From Catelliglobosispora koreensis DSM 44566 (GTDB lineage Bacteria > Actinomycetota > Actinomycetes > Mycobacteriales > Micromonosporaceae), in assembly GCF_000379685.1 (NCBI RefSeq), contig NZ_KB903250.1:186624-250623 (forward strand): a stretch of DNA of 64,000 bases, written 5' to 3'. The notes under the pieces are model-generated. The model worked only from the letters and a program-made list of their open reading frames with translations, was not told the origin of the DNA and did no database searches. Both the position numbers and the translations under genes were made by a program. Positions within the stretch are counted from its first letter, which is position 1. Each line of letters begins with the position of its first letter. Shown piece by piece: positions 51,355 to 59,004 of this stretch.

Positions 51355-52215
51355 ATGATGATCCAAGCGAACGGCATTGAGTTGTGTGTAGAGACCTTTG
51401 GCGCTAAAGATGACCCGGCTCTTCTGCTTATTGGTGGCGCGGCGGCGTCCATGGACTGGTGGGAGGATGACTTCTGCCAGCAGCTCGCCGACGGTGGGCT
51501 ACACGTGATTCGTTACGACACCCGCGACACTGGGCAGTCCGCGAGCTTCCCCGCGGGCGAGCCGCCTTATACGACACAGGATCTCGCTGATGACGCGGTC
51601 GGAGTGCTTGACGCGCTTGAGATTTCACAGGCTCATCTAGCGGGTGTGTCGATGGGTGGCGGAATCGCGCAACGCATCGCGCTCGATCATCCCGAGCGGG
51701 TGCTGACGCTGACGTTGCTGTCGACCAGTCCCGGCGGGCCGGGCGGGCCGTCGCAACCAGACCTGCCCGAGATGGCCGAACGCCTTGTCAAACAGTTCAC
51801 CGAGCCAGCTCCAGAGCCCGACTGGGCAGACCGTGAGGCCGTGCTCGACTTCTTCGTCGCTGGCGAGCACTCGTTCGCGGGCACGATTCCCGTTGATGAC
51901 AAACGCATCCGGGAGATCGCGGGGCGCGCTTATGACCGCTCTAGGGATGTCGCGGCAAGTCAGACCAACCACTGGATCCTGGAAGGCGGTGAGCCGATCC
52001 GGCCGCGCCTGGGTGAGATCACGGCGAAAACCCTTGTGCTGCATGGCACTGCCGACCCGTTGTTTCCGATCGGACATGGCGAGGCGCTGACTCGGGAAAT
52101 CCGGGACGCTTACCTGGTACCAGTGGATGGTATGGGTCATCAAATGCCGCCACCCGAGGTTTGGGATGTGGTTATCCCGTCGATCCTGCGTCATACCGGG
52201 CTTGCGCGGTCCTGA
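51355..52215 (+). CDS. Alpha/beta hydrolase
   Basis: A 286-residue enzyme from the ATG-ATG at 51355. The nucleophile elbow is GVSMGG (Ser99). The oxyanion-hole region is LLIGGAAASMDWW, and the late LVLHGTADPLFPIGHGEAL and DGMGHQMPPPEVW supply the catalytic Asp and His. The pattern fits the aclacinomycin methylesterase/epoxide-hydrolase-like group that is common in actinomycetes. The substrate is unknown. It is controlled from a promoter shared with an HxlR regulator. Its 3' end overlaps the next HxlR gene by 44 bases. Confidence 0.92.
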   Translation: MMIQANGIELCVETFGAKDDPALLLIGGAAASMDWWEDDFCQQLADGGLHVIRYDTRDTGQSASFPAGEPPYTTQDLADDAVGVLDALEISQAHLAGVSMGGGIAQRIALDHPERVLTLTLLSTSPGGPGGPSQPDLPEMAERLVKQFTEPAPEPDWADREAVLDFFVAGEHSFAGTIPVDDKRIREIAGRAYDRSRDVAASQTNHWILEGGEPIRPRLGEITAKTLVLHGTADPLFPIGHGEALTREIRDAYLVPVDGMGHQMPPPEVWDVVIPSILRHTGLARS

Positions 52216-52570
52216 CTTCGGGAACAGCCGCCTCGACAAGTTCGATGAGATCGACAATCTTCTCGGCGACCTTGCGGCCAAGAGGAGTCAGGCTGTATTC
52301 GACGCGCGGTGGGATGGTCGCCTGCACATCGCGGTAGACCATGCCGTCGCGCTCCAGCGTTTGGAGCGTCTGCGCCAGCATCTTTTCGCTCACGCCGTCA
52401 ACGCGCCGGCGCAGGGCGTTGAAGCGGAAGCTGCTCTCGCTCAAAGCCGCGAGCGCCAGGATGCCCCACTTGCCCGCGATCGCTTCGAGCGTGCTGCGCG
52501 AGGCGCAATCGCGCGCGAAGACGTCGGCGATCAGCTCATCGGAGGGTTCTGGCGGGGTCACGCCCTCCAA
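52172..52570 (-). CDS. HxlR-family regulator
   Basis: A 132-residue winged helix of normal HxlR size: CASRSTLEAIAGKWGILALAALSESSFRFNALRRRVDGVSEKMLAQTLQTLERDGMVYRDVQATIPPRVEYSLTPLG, with a family-type Cys at about position 22. The start is TTG at 52570 or GTG at 52561; both are near a GAGG. It is divergent from an NmrA-like oxidoreductase gene, the usual HxlR partner, across 58 bases. Confidence 0.92.
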   Translation of the reverse strand: MEGVTPPEPSDELIADVFARDCASRSTLEAIAGKWGILALAALSESSFRFNALRRRVDGVSEKMLAQTLQTLERDGMVYRDVQATIPPRVEYSLTPLGRKVAEKIVDLIELVEAAVPEVRTAQARYDAGSTG

Positions 52571-52595
52571 GATACCTCACACTTTCTAGAGGTTG

Positions 52596-52616
52596 GCACT
52601 TTCGAAAAGTTAGTGC
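52596..52616. promoter_or_regulatory. Candidate HxlR operator
   Basis: GCACT...AGTGC flanks an inner, nearly symmetric ACTTTCGAAAAGT. A second CACTTTC half-site occurs 17 bases upstream (52580). The site lies between the divergent HxlR and NmrA-like genes. Confidence 0.5.
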
Positions 52617-52628
52617 AAACTAGCTCGC

Positions 52629-53474
52629 ATGACCATCACCGTCACCGGGGCAACCGGACAATTGGGCCGACTCGTGATCGAAGAGCTGCTCAGCCAGGGG
52701 GTGAGCGCCGCCCGCATCGCCGCGGTCGCGCGCAACCCGCAAAAGGCCAGTTCACTCGGCGTTGCCGTCCGGGAAGCTGATTATTTCCAACCCGAAACCC
52801 TCAAAAAAGCCTTTGCTGGTACGCAGAAGCTGCTCTTCATTTCCTCAGGTGACACCAACGAGCGTCAGCAACAGCACCGCAACGTTGTCGATGCCGCAGC
52901 GGCCGCTGGCGTGAGCCAGATCATCTACACCGGCATCCTGAACGCGGAGACGACCACGATCGCGCTCGCGGCGGACCACCAGGCGACGGAAGGTTTCATT
53001 CGCGACTCTGGGCTGCCCCATGTGTTTCTGCGCAACAGCTGGTACCTCGAGAACTACACGTCGAATCTCGCGTCCGCCTTGGAGCACGGGGTCATTCTCG
53101 GCAGCGCGGGTGAGGGACGCGTCGCGGCGGCCGCTCGTTCCGACCTTGCCGCCGCGGCAGTGGCGGTGTTGACGAGCCAGGATTTGACGAGCCGCGCCTA
53201 TGAACTCGGGGGCGACACTCCGTTCACCCTCGCCGAACTAGCCGCCGAGGTCGCGCGACAGACCGGAAAGCCAGTGTCCTATCAAGACCTTCCCGAGGCT
53301 GAGTATGCTGCCGCGCTAAAGGGTTTCGGGCTGCCGGAGCAGTACGCGCACATCCTCGCTGACGCCGACTCGGGGATCGCCCGCGGCGAACTGACAACCG
53401 CGAGCGGCGATCTGTCGCGCCTCATCGGGCGCCCGACAACGACGTTGGCAGCGGCACTTTCAGCCGTGCTCTAA
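52629..53474 (+). CDS. NmrA-like NAD(P)-binding oxidoreductase
   Basis: A 281-residue atypical short-chain dehydrogenase. The Rossmann motif is VTGATGQLGRLVIEELL, followed by the QorB-like FISSGDTNERQQQHRNVVDAAAAAGVSQIIYTG and HVFLRNSWYLENYT segments. The closest functional class is quinone oxidoreductase 2 (QorB/YtfG). It is regulated together with, or by, the divergent HxlR gene, a pairing common for quinone and electrophile responses. Its stop overlaps the small convergent gene by 4 bases. Confidence 0.92.
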   Translation: MTITVTGATGQLGRLVIEELLSQGVSAARIAAVARNPQKASSLGVAVREADYFQPETLKKAFAGTQKLLFISSGDTNERQQQHRNVVDAAAAAGVSQIIYTGILNAETTTIALAADHQATEGFIRDSGLPHVFLRNSWYLENYTSNLASALEHGVILGSAGEGRVAAAARSDLAAAAVAVLTSQDLTSRAYELGGDTPFTLAELAAEVARQTGKPVSYQDLPEAEYAAALKGFGLPEQYAHILADADSGIARGELTTASGDLSRLIGRPTTTLAAALSAVL

Positions 53475-53689
53475 CGATTACGCGGATGATTGCGGGCCGT
53501 TCTTTCGTTGCCACGACGGTAGTTTCCGGTCCAGCGGGCCATGACCTCTTGCGGATCGCCAGCTTCGGCTTCGGCGATGAAGGTCGCGGCCCGCTGTCCA
53601 CGTAGGACAGTCGCGCTGCGGCCGTGGTGAGTGATCACCACGGAACCGTCCGCGCGCGTGACGTAGTCAAATCCATGAGGAGCTGGCAC
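53471..53689 (-). CDS. Small conserved actinobacterial protein
   Basis: A 72-residue protein from the GTG at 53689: MPAPHGFDYVTRADGSVVI, THHGRSATVLRGQRAATFI and DPQEVMARWTGNYRRGNER. The HHGR...LRG...MARxTGNYKRGNER pattern recurs in short uncharacterised actinobacterial proteins, so I take it as real. It is the last gene of the minus-strand glycosylation operon, 31 bases after the small membrane transporter gene. Function unknown. Confidence 0.75.
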   Translation of the reverse strand: MPAPHGFDYVTRADGSVVITHHGRSATVLRGQRAATFIAEAEAGDPQEVMARWTGNYRRGNERTARNHPRNR

Positions 53690-53720
53690 AACCGTCAGCT
53701 TATCGAGGCTGTCTCGCGCT

Positions 53721-54095
53721 TTATCGCGGCCTAGTGAGCACGACTAGCACCAGTCCGCCAGCGACTAACACGGTGCCGATCCAGGTCCAGATGTTGGTGC
53801 GCTCATGGAGGATCAGCGCGCTCGCCGTCAAGATGCCAAGGAAGCCCAAGGCGTTGAAGGGATAGGCGATGCTCAGCGGCAGCCGGCTCAGCGTGGCCAG
53901 CCAGGAAACGGCTGAAACGGCGAAAACTGTTAGCCCGAGCAACACCCATGGCGACGTCGCCGCCTTGAGCACGAGTGAGCCTTGGGCTTGCTGAGCGCTC
54001 TCGGCTGCCAAGCGCATGCCGTGCTTAAGCAGCACCTGGCCGGTCGCCGCCAGAGACACCGCGGTCAGTAACAATATGAGACTCGACGCGGTCAC
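53721..54095 (-). CDS. Small DMT/SMR-type membrane protein (possible lipid-linked sugar flippase subunit)
   Basis: A 124-residue four-helix protein from the GTG at 54095 (VTASSLILLLTAVSLAATGQVLLKHGM); upstream in-frame sequence lies inside the glycosyltransferase gene. It has the EamA/SMR features ATGQVLLKHGM, LPLSIAYPFNALGFLGILTAS and HERTNIWTWIGTVLVAGGLVLVV. Proteins of this size next to polyprenyl-phosphate glycosyltransferases act like ArnE/ArnF or GtrA, flipping the lipid-linked sugar (inference). It lies 13 bases downstream of the glycosyltransferase-methyltransferase gene. Confidence 0.85.
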   Translation of the reverse strand: MTASSLILLLTAVSLAATGQVLLKHGMRLAAESAQQAQGSLVLKAATSPWVLLGLTVFAVSAVSWLATLSRLPLSIAYPFNALGFLGILTASALILHERTNIWTWIGTVLVAGGLVLVVLTRPR

Positions 54096-54108
54096 GCGCG
54101 CCCGCCCT

Positions 54109-55566
54109 TCACTCGCCCTCGACAACGAGGGCCTCCTCCGAGTGCGGCGTGAGCCGCATGACGAACTGATAGCCGAAAAGCGTGGGACGCAGCCCCACGA
54201 GCAGGCTGTCGAGCCAGCGGATCGTCCTAATCTTCCAGCCGTCACCGGGCGAAACCACGCCTAGTGGAAGCCCGGTCGGCCGCTGCTCCAGGATGTCGAA
54301 ACCAGCCCTGATCACCAGCCGGCGCAACGTTCGCCGGGTGAAGAAGCGAAGGTGCGTGTCGTCAAGGATGCCGCGCCGGTCGTAACCGAAGGCACCAAAC
54401 AGGACCCGCGTGCGTGGATACCAGTGCCCGAAGTTGGGCACGGACAAAATGACCTGGCCGCCCCGCGATAGCAGCTGTTCGATCTCACGCAACGTTTGGC
54501 CCGGCCGGGGAAGGTGCTCGATCACATCGCCCGCGATGATCACATCGAACCCGCTGCCGACCTCCGGTGGGATGCCGTTGACAAGGTCGGCTTTGACAAA
54601 ATTGTCCGTGCGCTCGCGGACACCCGGAATCTCCACGAAATCCATGCCTGTGACGTGGTGCCCACTCTTGCGGATGAAGTCAGCCAAGCGCCCGCCAGAG
54701 CAACCGATGTCGAGGACCTTCAGGCCGGAGGGGAGTTTGCTCATCATCTCGAGAATGACCGCGTGCGACGTTCCATCGCCGTCTTTGAAGTGATACTCGT
54801 CCGGCGAATCGATCCACTGTGCGGTGCCAAACCCTTTGGCCGCCATCTTGTACGCGAACACGTCCAGAAAGATGTCTCTGGCATAACGCATTCCGTTGAC
54901 ATAACAAATCTCGTCACCGTAATAGGTCGGGATGGGGATCTCGACAATCCGCTTGCCTGCGTGCACCAGTTGAATGATGATCTGCGTATCGAAGTCGAAG
55001 TCGTTGGTGTTGTGCGGAAACGGAATGTCCTTGAGCGCCTGGACGCTATAGGCGCGGTATCCAGAATGGAATTCGGTCAAGCTCGTGCCAAGCATCCAGT
55101 TCTCGAACGTCGTCAGAATCCGGTTGCCCAAACGCTTGTAGAGCGGCATCCCGCCCCTGCGGGCAGCGCCCTTCGTCATCATCCGGGATCCGAAAACCGC
55201 GTCACATTCTCCCCGGACCAACGGGGCAACCATCTCGGGCAGCATTTCCGGGGCATACTGGCCATCGCCGTGAAGCAGCACCACGATGTCGAGCCCACGT
55301 TCGATCGCTAGCTGATAACCGGCCTTCTGATTGCCGCCGTAGCCAAGGTTCTTCGTATGCCGGATGACCAAAGTCTTTGGCGTATCGCCACGCCTGGCCC
55401 AGGACTGTCCATAACCGACCGTGTCGTCATTGCTCGCATCATCGAGAACGATCACTTCCGCTATCTGATCACGGAAGCTCGCGGGAATGCGGTCGAGGGT
55501 TTTCTCCAATGTAGAAGTCGCGTTATAGGCGACTACCATGATCCCGATCCGCGGTGCTGGCGACAT
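54109..55566 (-). CDS. Fusion of DPM1-like GT2 glycosyltransferase and SAM methyltransferase
   Basis: A 485-residue protein from the ATG at 55566 (MSPAPRIGIMVVAYNATSTLEKTL), 7 bases after GGAG. Residues about 5-230 form a GT-A fold of the dolichol-phosphate mannosyltransferase type (VIVLDDASNDDTVGYGQSW, VVLLHGDGQYAPEMLPEMV, GSRMMTKGAARRGGMPLYKRLGNRILT). From about residue 275 a class I methyltransferase follows (GLKVLDIGCSGGRLADFI motif I, FDVIIAGDVIEHLPRPGQTLREI). The enzyme may make polyprenyl-phosphate-sugar and methylate the product or its acceptor. The fusion is rarer than the separate domains. Confidence 0.92.
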   Translation of the reverse strand: MSPAPRIGIMVVAYNATSTLEKTLDRIPASFRDQIAEVIVLDDASNDDTVGYGQSWARRGDTPKTLVIRHTKNLGYGGNQKAGYQLAIERGLDIVVLLHGDGQYAPEMLPEMVAPLVRGECDAVFGSRMMTKGAARRGGMPLYKRLGNRILTTFENWMLGTSLTEFHSGYRAYSVQALKDIPFPHNTNDFDFDTQIIIQLVHAGKRIVEIPIPTYYGDEICYVNGMRYARDIFLDVFAYKMAAKGFGTAQWIDSPDEYHFKDGDGTSHAVILEMMSKLPSGLKVLDIGCSGGRLADFIRKSGHHVTGMDFVEIPGVRERTDNFVKADLVNGIPPEVGSGFDVIIAGDVIEHLPRPGQTLREIEQLLSRGGQVILSVPNFGHWYPRTRVLFGAFGYDRRGILDDTHLRFFTRRTLRRLVIRAGFDILEQRPTGLPLGVVSPGDGWKIRTIRWLDSLLVGLRPTLFGYQFVMRLTPHSEEALVVEGE

Positions 55567-55616
55567 TCTGGTGCTCCATGACAATTCCCCAGGTCACGGT
55601 ATGCGGGTTATCGTAC

Positions 55617-56864
55617 CTAGCTCGAGACGCCAATCATGTGACCTGAAGGCGCCGCCGTGCCGGCGTTTGCCTTGCCGCCGGGCTGTACACCACCCGATCG
55701 TGTCCGGAACTGGCCGGCGACACCGCTCGTCACCAGCATCGCCAACGTCACCCAGGCGATCACCATAAACACGAAATGCCGTGGCTCGAACATGTGAGCC
55801 CGGCCCTCATTCCATTGCCATAGGTGCAGATCGCCGTTCCAGCTGTTGTAAACAGAGATGGCGAACGCTCCTGCGGCGACGTTGAAAAGCGCTCCGAGCC
55901 ACGGGCTAACCAGGTATACAGCGAGCGCTGGCCAAACCAGATACTGCATGCTGAATGCTGAACTAAACAGCAGGAAGCCAGCGAAGGCCAGGCCGGTCGC
56001 GGGAACGACGGCTCCGGGCCTGCGCCAAACAAACCACGCGGAGGCGAATGCCGCCAATGCCAGCACCACGAACCGGCCGTGGTCGACAAACGCCGTCTTC
56101 ACTCCTTCGTCGAGTTCTGCCCACAGCGCGAACTGGTAGATACCCCACTCCCGCACGCCGATGCCTTTGTAACCGACGACCGAAGCCATGAACTGCTGGC
56201 CGTGTCCCCAAAGGACAGGCACCCACAGCACCAGGAAAACGAGTGCACCACCCGCCGCCAACCTAGCGACAGCCTTCCACCCGGCCCGGATGGCGACCAC
56301 GATCAGCAGGGGCAAGATGATGACCGGGATGAGTTTGACGCTGAGCGCGAGCGCGGCCGATACCCCGGACCAGCCGAACCATCCCTTGGTCGCCAGCAAG
56401 ACGGCGAGCAATGCGAACATCATCATCAGCGGATCAGTGTTGCCGTGAAAACCCGAGACGATCAGCATCACCGGCCCCCACGCGGCAAGGATCGCGCACA
56501 CCGCCGCCACTTTGACCGGCCGCTCCTGCCGGACCAGCTCGAAAATGACGACCGCGGTCACCGTGTCGGCGACAGAGGGAATCATCCTGATCAAGAACGG
56601 GATGCCTTTACCCGTTACGCTGTCGAGCCAGTTGAGCCACACCAGCATGTGACCGGTCAGGGGCGCATGATTGTATGGAGCACTGCCGTATTCAGGGTTC
56701 ACATACATCCCGACCGGGCCGAATTCCTTGGCACCAGCGGCAAACGCGATCCAATAGTGAACGTCATTCGTGCCGAAAGTCGTTGCGGCCAGAATAAGTT
56801 TCACCACTGTCGCCAGCAGCGCCAGTAACAGCACGAGCGACCGCAGACCTGGGCGAAATGTCAC
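55617..56864 (-). CDS. GT-C type polyprenyl-phosphate-dependent glycosyltransferase
   Basis: A 415-residue integral membrane protein from the GTG at 56864 with about ten to eleven helices. The first loop has TFGTNDVHYW, the D/E-rich position where GT-C enzymes hold the catalytic acidic residue. AFSMQYLVWPALAVYLVSPW and GFHGNTDPLMMMFALLAVLLATKG fit the GT39/GT87-like superfamily. It would transfer a lipid-linked sugar outside the membrane to a protein, lipid or wall polymer. It lies 50 bases upstream of the GT2-methyltransferase gene in the same operon. Confidence 0.87.
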   Translation of the reverse strand: MTFRPGLRSLVLLLALLATVVKLILAATTFGTNDVHYWIAFAAGAKEFGPVGMYVNPEYGSAPYNHAPLTGHMLVWLNWLDSVTGKGIPFLIRMIPSVADTVTAVVIFELVRQERPVKVAAVCAILAAWGPVMLIVSGFHGNTDPLMMMFALLAVLLATKGWFGWSGVSAALALSVKLIPVIILPLLIVVAIRAGWKAVARLAAGGALVFLVLWVPVLWGHGQQFMASVVGYKGIGVREWGIYQFALWAELDEGVKTAFVDHGRFVVLALAAFASAWFVWRRPGAVVPATGLAFAGFLLFSSAFSMQYLVWPALAVYLVSPWLGALFNVAAGAFAISVYNSWNGDLHLWQWNEGRAHMFEPRHFVFMVIAWVTLAMLVTSGVAGQFRTRSGGVQPGGKANAGTAAPSGHMIGVSS

Positions 56865-56886
56865 GGTTAACCAGCTTAGCCGCAGG

Positions 56887-57435
56887 TCAGACGCTCGCCG
56901 CAGCCCCGTCCGTGAGCGGGATGCCGCTGCCCACCTTCATCTCGTAGGCCAGCGCGAAGACGCGTTCCTTAGCCAGCACCGGAATCCCTTGCACGGCAAG
57001 CGTCGCGGCGACGTTGTACTGCCCGCCGTCGACACTGACGAGCCGGCCGCGCTGGACACTGGCGGTCAGTGCGGTGACTTCCAGATCCAAGCCAACGGAG
57101 ACGGTAACCGTCGTCAAAGCTTTCCCCGCCAAGCGCAGATCAAATTCCATCTCGTACTCCCAAGGGATCGCGTAGACGGCAAGGTTGATCCGGCGGACCG
57201 TGCCTGGTTCGGCCAGCGTTAGGCGAGCAGCGTCAGCGAGCGCGGAGCGCGCCCGCCACGCCTGGACGAGGACGTCAGTGACCTCAAACTCAAGCAGCCC
57301 AGCGACTCTGGCGAGCACAGCACGCGCTGCCGTCTCCGGCGGCACCTCCTGGACCGGCAGAGCTGACGCGACACCCGTCACGGCCCGGGCTTCGTCAGCC
57401 GCGGCGCCAAAGAGCAATTCCCGCACTGTCGTCAT
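56887..57435 (-). CDS. Conserved hypothetical protein
   Basis: A 182-residue soluble protein with no signal or membrane helix. The N-terminal third is helical (ARAVLARVAGLLEFEVTDVLVQAWRARSALADAARLT). The rest alternates beta strands (RINLAVYAIPWEYEMEFDLRLAG, TVTVSVGLDLEVTALTASVQRGRLVSV). No family is recognised. Its ATG overlaps the stop of the Cys-rich repeat gene (ATGA), so it probably works with that surface protein. Confidence 0.7.
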   Translation of the reverse strand: MTTVRELLFGAAADEARAVTGVASALPVQEVPPETAARAVLARVAGLLEFEVTDVLVQAWRARSALADAARLTLAEPGTVRRINLAVYAIPWEYEMEFDLRLAGKALTTVTVSVGLDLEVTALTASVQRGRLVSVDGGQYNVAATLAVQGIPVLAKERVFALAYEMKVGSGIPLTDGAAASV

Positions 57436-58448
57436 TGGACTTCCCGGAACGCATCGTGGCGCAAAGTCGTGCGCTGTCCCGTCAGGACGATGTCGAGTTG
57501 CGGCGCGGCAGCCGAAGGCGAGCGCCGCCGCAGATGCCGCACCGTGGCAAAGAGCGCAGCCAAGAGCAGCAATAGCAGCAGGGCCGCACCGCCAACGACG
57601 GGCCAGCTCAGGTCCACCTTTCGCGGTGGTCCCGGCGGTGGCTCGGTCGCATAACGCAGGCAGACCGCGCTCACCTCGACGGTCAGTGGCTCAGCGTCAC
57701 GCCCCGATCCACTAATCGCGAAGGTCCACATTGGACCCGTGGTGTCGGCGGCAGAGACACCATAGGGCGGAATCGTCCCGCTAACGGTCCGCTGGCCACC
57801 CATCGTCAGCAACTCTCCACTGGCACAGGAAAGCTGCTGTGAGCCCGATCTGGGCCAGAAGCACAACGCCGACGTCACCGGTTCCTGCGCACACGTGGGC
57901 GATCCGGCCAGTGCGCGCATCGTCGCCGTAACCGTCCGCACGGTTTCCGTGCCGCGAACACACACGGCGAAAACCTTGGCGACCGCGGGACCGTCCGCGA
58001 CCCAGCCCTCATTCAAGCTCGGATAACTATTCGTCATTGACCCGGCCGCGGTCAGGCCCCGCGTTTGATAGCCACCGCCGGCCACCAGCGCACCGGACGG
58101 GCACGTGACCCGGCCCGTCGTGGACGAGACCGTCGTGGGCTGCGCACCGCTCAGGCACACGACCGAAAGGCTAAGCGCCGCAGGCGTTTTCGCCGCGTTG
58201 ACGATCTCAACGACCCAGGCCGGCCCAGCCGGATAGCTCGCGGTCACCCGCAATTCAGGGCCGCGCAACGTGTATCCGCCGCCGACGGCGAACTCGCCCG
58301 GCTGACAGTCCACTTTGGCCGGCTGTGTTGCTCCCGGCAGCGCGCCAGCCTCGAAAACCGTTGTGCGCACTTGGATCTGGGCGGCCGGCGCGACCTGTGC
58401 GGGCGGCGCCATGGCAGCCATGATCAGCATGACTAACGCAGGCTTCAT
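57432..58448 (-). CDS. Membrane-anchored extracellular protein with Cys/Gly repeats
   Basis: A 338-residue protein with an N-terminal signal (MKPALVMLIMAAMAPPAQVAPAAQ), a Cys-containing repeat region and a C-terminal helix (WPVVGGAALLLLLLLAALFATV) followed by a basic cytoplasmic tail. The repeats read CQPGEFAVGGGYTLRG, CPSGALVAGGGYQTRG and CASGELLTMGGQRTVSG, each followed by an LSVVCL/VSAVCL strand. They look like three similar beta domains. Function unknown. It is a candidate acceptor for the glycosyltransferases encoded downstream. GTCCACATTGGAC occurs at 57724. Confidence 0.78.
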   Translation of the reverse strand: MKPALVMLIMAAMAPPAQVAPAAQIQVRTTVFEAGALPGATQPAKVDCQPGEFAVGGGYTLRGPELRVTASYPAGPAWVVEIVNAAKTPAALSLSVVCLSGAQPTTVSSTTGRVTCPSGALVAGGGYQTRGLTAAGSMTNSYPSLNEGWVADGPAVAKVFAVCVRGTETVRTVTATMRALAGSPTCAQEPVTSALCFWPRSGSQQLSCASGELLTMGGQRTVSGTIPPYGVSAADTTGPMWTFAISGSGRDAEPLTVEVSAVCLRYATEPPPGPPRKVDLSWPVVGGAALLLLLLLAALFATVRHLRRRSPSAAAPQLDIVLTGQRTTLRHDAFREVQ

Positions 58449-58507
58449 TGCCGCTCAGGATGGCACGGGCGGCTCACTGAGTACCCTCTAATGTCCTAAA
58501 AATGATT

Positions 58508-58560
58508 CGGGCGAGGGCGGCGGACCGGACTGCGGGGAACCGGTCGCACACCCTCGCCCG
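58508..58560 (-). terminator. Nested hairpin with U-tract, terminator or structured leader
   Basis: CGGGCGAGGG (58508-58517) and CCCTCGCCCG (58551-58560) form a perfect 10-bp stem. Inside it GACCGG (58523-58528) pairs with CCGGTC (58540-58545). On the minus strand it is followed by AATCATTTTTAG. It lies in the 265-bp gap between the small CxxC gene and the repeat-protein gene (start 58448), so it either ends the upstream transcript or is part of the leader of 57432-58448. The rest of the gap (58561-58713) holds alternative stems (CCGTAGC/GCTACGG) and no credible gene. Confidence 0.55.
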
Positions 58561-58713
58561 TAGCACCGCACCAGGGGAAAGAACCGGGTGCCTGGCCGGA
58601 GGCAACCGGACCGCTACGGCCAGCGGAGGCATGCTGGCACATAGCTCTGGCGCGGTGTGATGGCATCGCCGGCGCCGGCGGGGCGCGACGGCAACACCGG
58701 AGGGAGACAAGCT

Positions 58714-58986
58714 CTATCTGTGGAGGTTGACCTGCCAGCGAGGATGTGAGCGCAGGTCATTTCTAGTGGTCCAGGACTGGACCCACGGCTTGCTGGAGAC
58801 GGCGGCCGCTCGCTCCGCAAGGCGCCTGGGCGGGCAAGGCCAAGCCTGCCCACACCAGGCGCAATTGTTCTGTTCGTCAGGTTCGCTGTGCCTGCCAAGC
58901 ATGTGCTGAGCATCCCGCCATAACAGCGGATCGATGATCTCTGCTGACTTCACACTCCTATCAACGCCCATACGCTCGATGGACAT
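58714..58986 (-). CDS. Small CxxC-motif protein
   Basis: A 90-residue protein from the ATG at 58986 (alternative ATG 58971). The core is DAQHMLGRHSEPDEQNNCAWCGQAWPCPPRRLAERA. Its Cys-x2-Cys-x5-Cys spacing may bind zinc. Short proteins with CxWCGxxWPCxxRRxAExA are common in Pseudonocardiales-like genomes and uncharacterised. It lies between cbs and the glycosylation operon on the same strand, 18 bases downstream of the cbs stop. Confidence 0.7.
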   Translation of the reverse strand: MSIERMGVDRSVKSAEIIDPLLWRDAQHMLGRHSEPDEQNNCAWCGQAWPCPPRRLAERAAAVSSKPWVQSWTTRNDLRSHPRWQVNLHR

Positions 58987-59004
58987 CGGACAGGATGTGC
59001 GCTT

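Noticed and set aside
58474-58913. Minus-strand frames between the small CxxC gene and the repeat-protein gene
   Set aside because: They are Arg/Pro-rich, run through the hairpins or overlap the CxxC gene, and lack ribosome sites.
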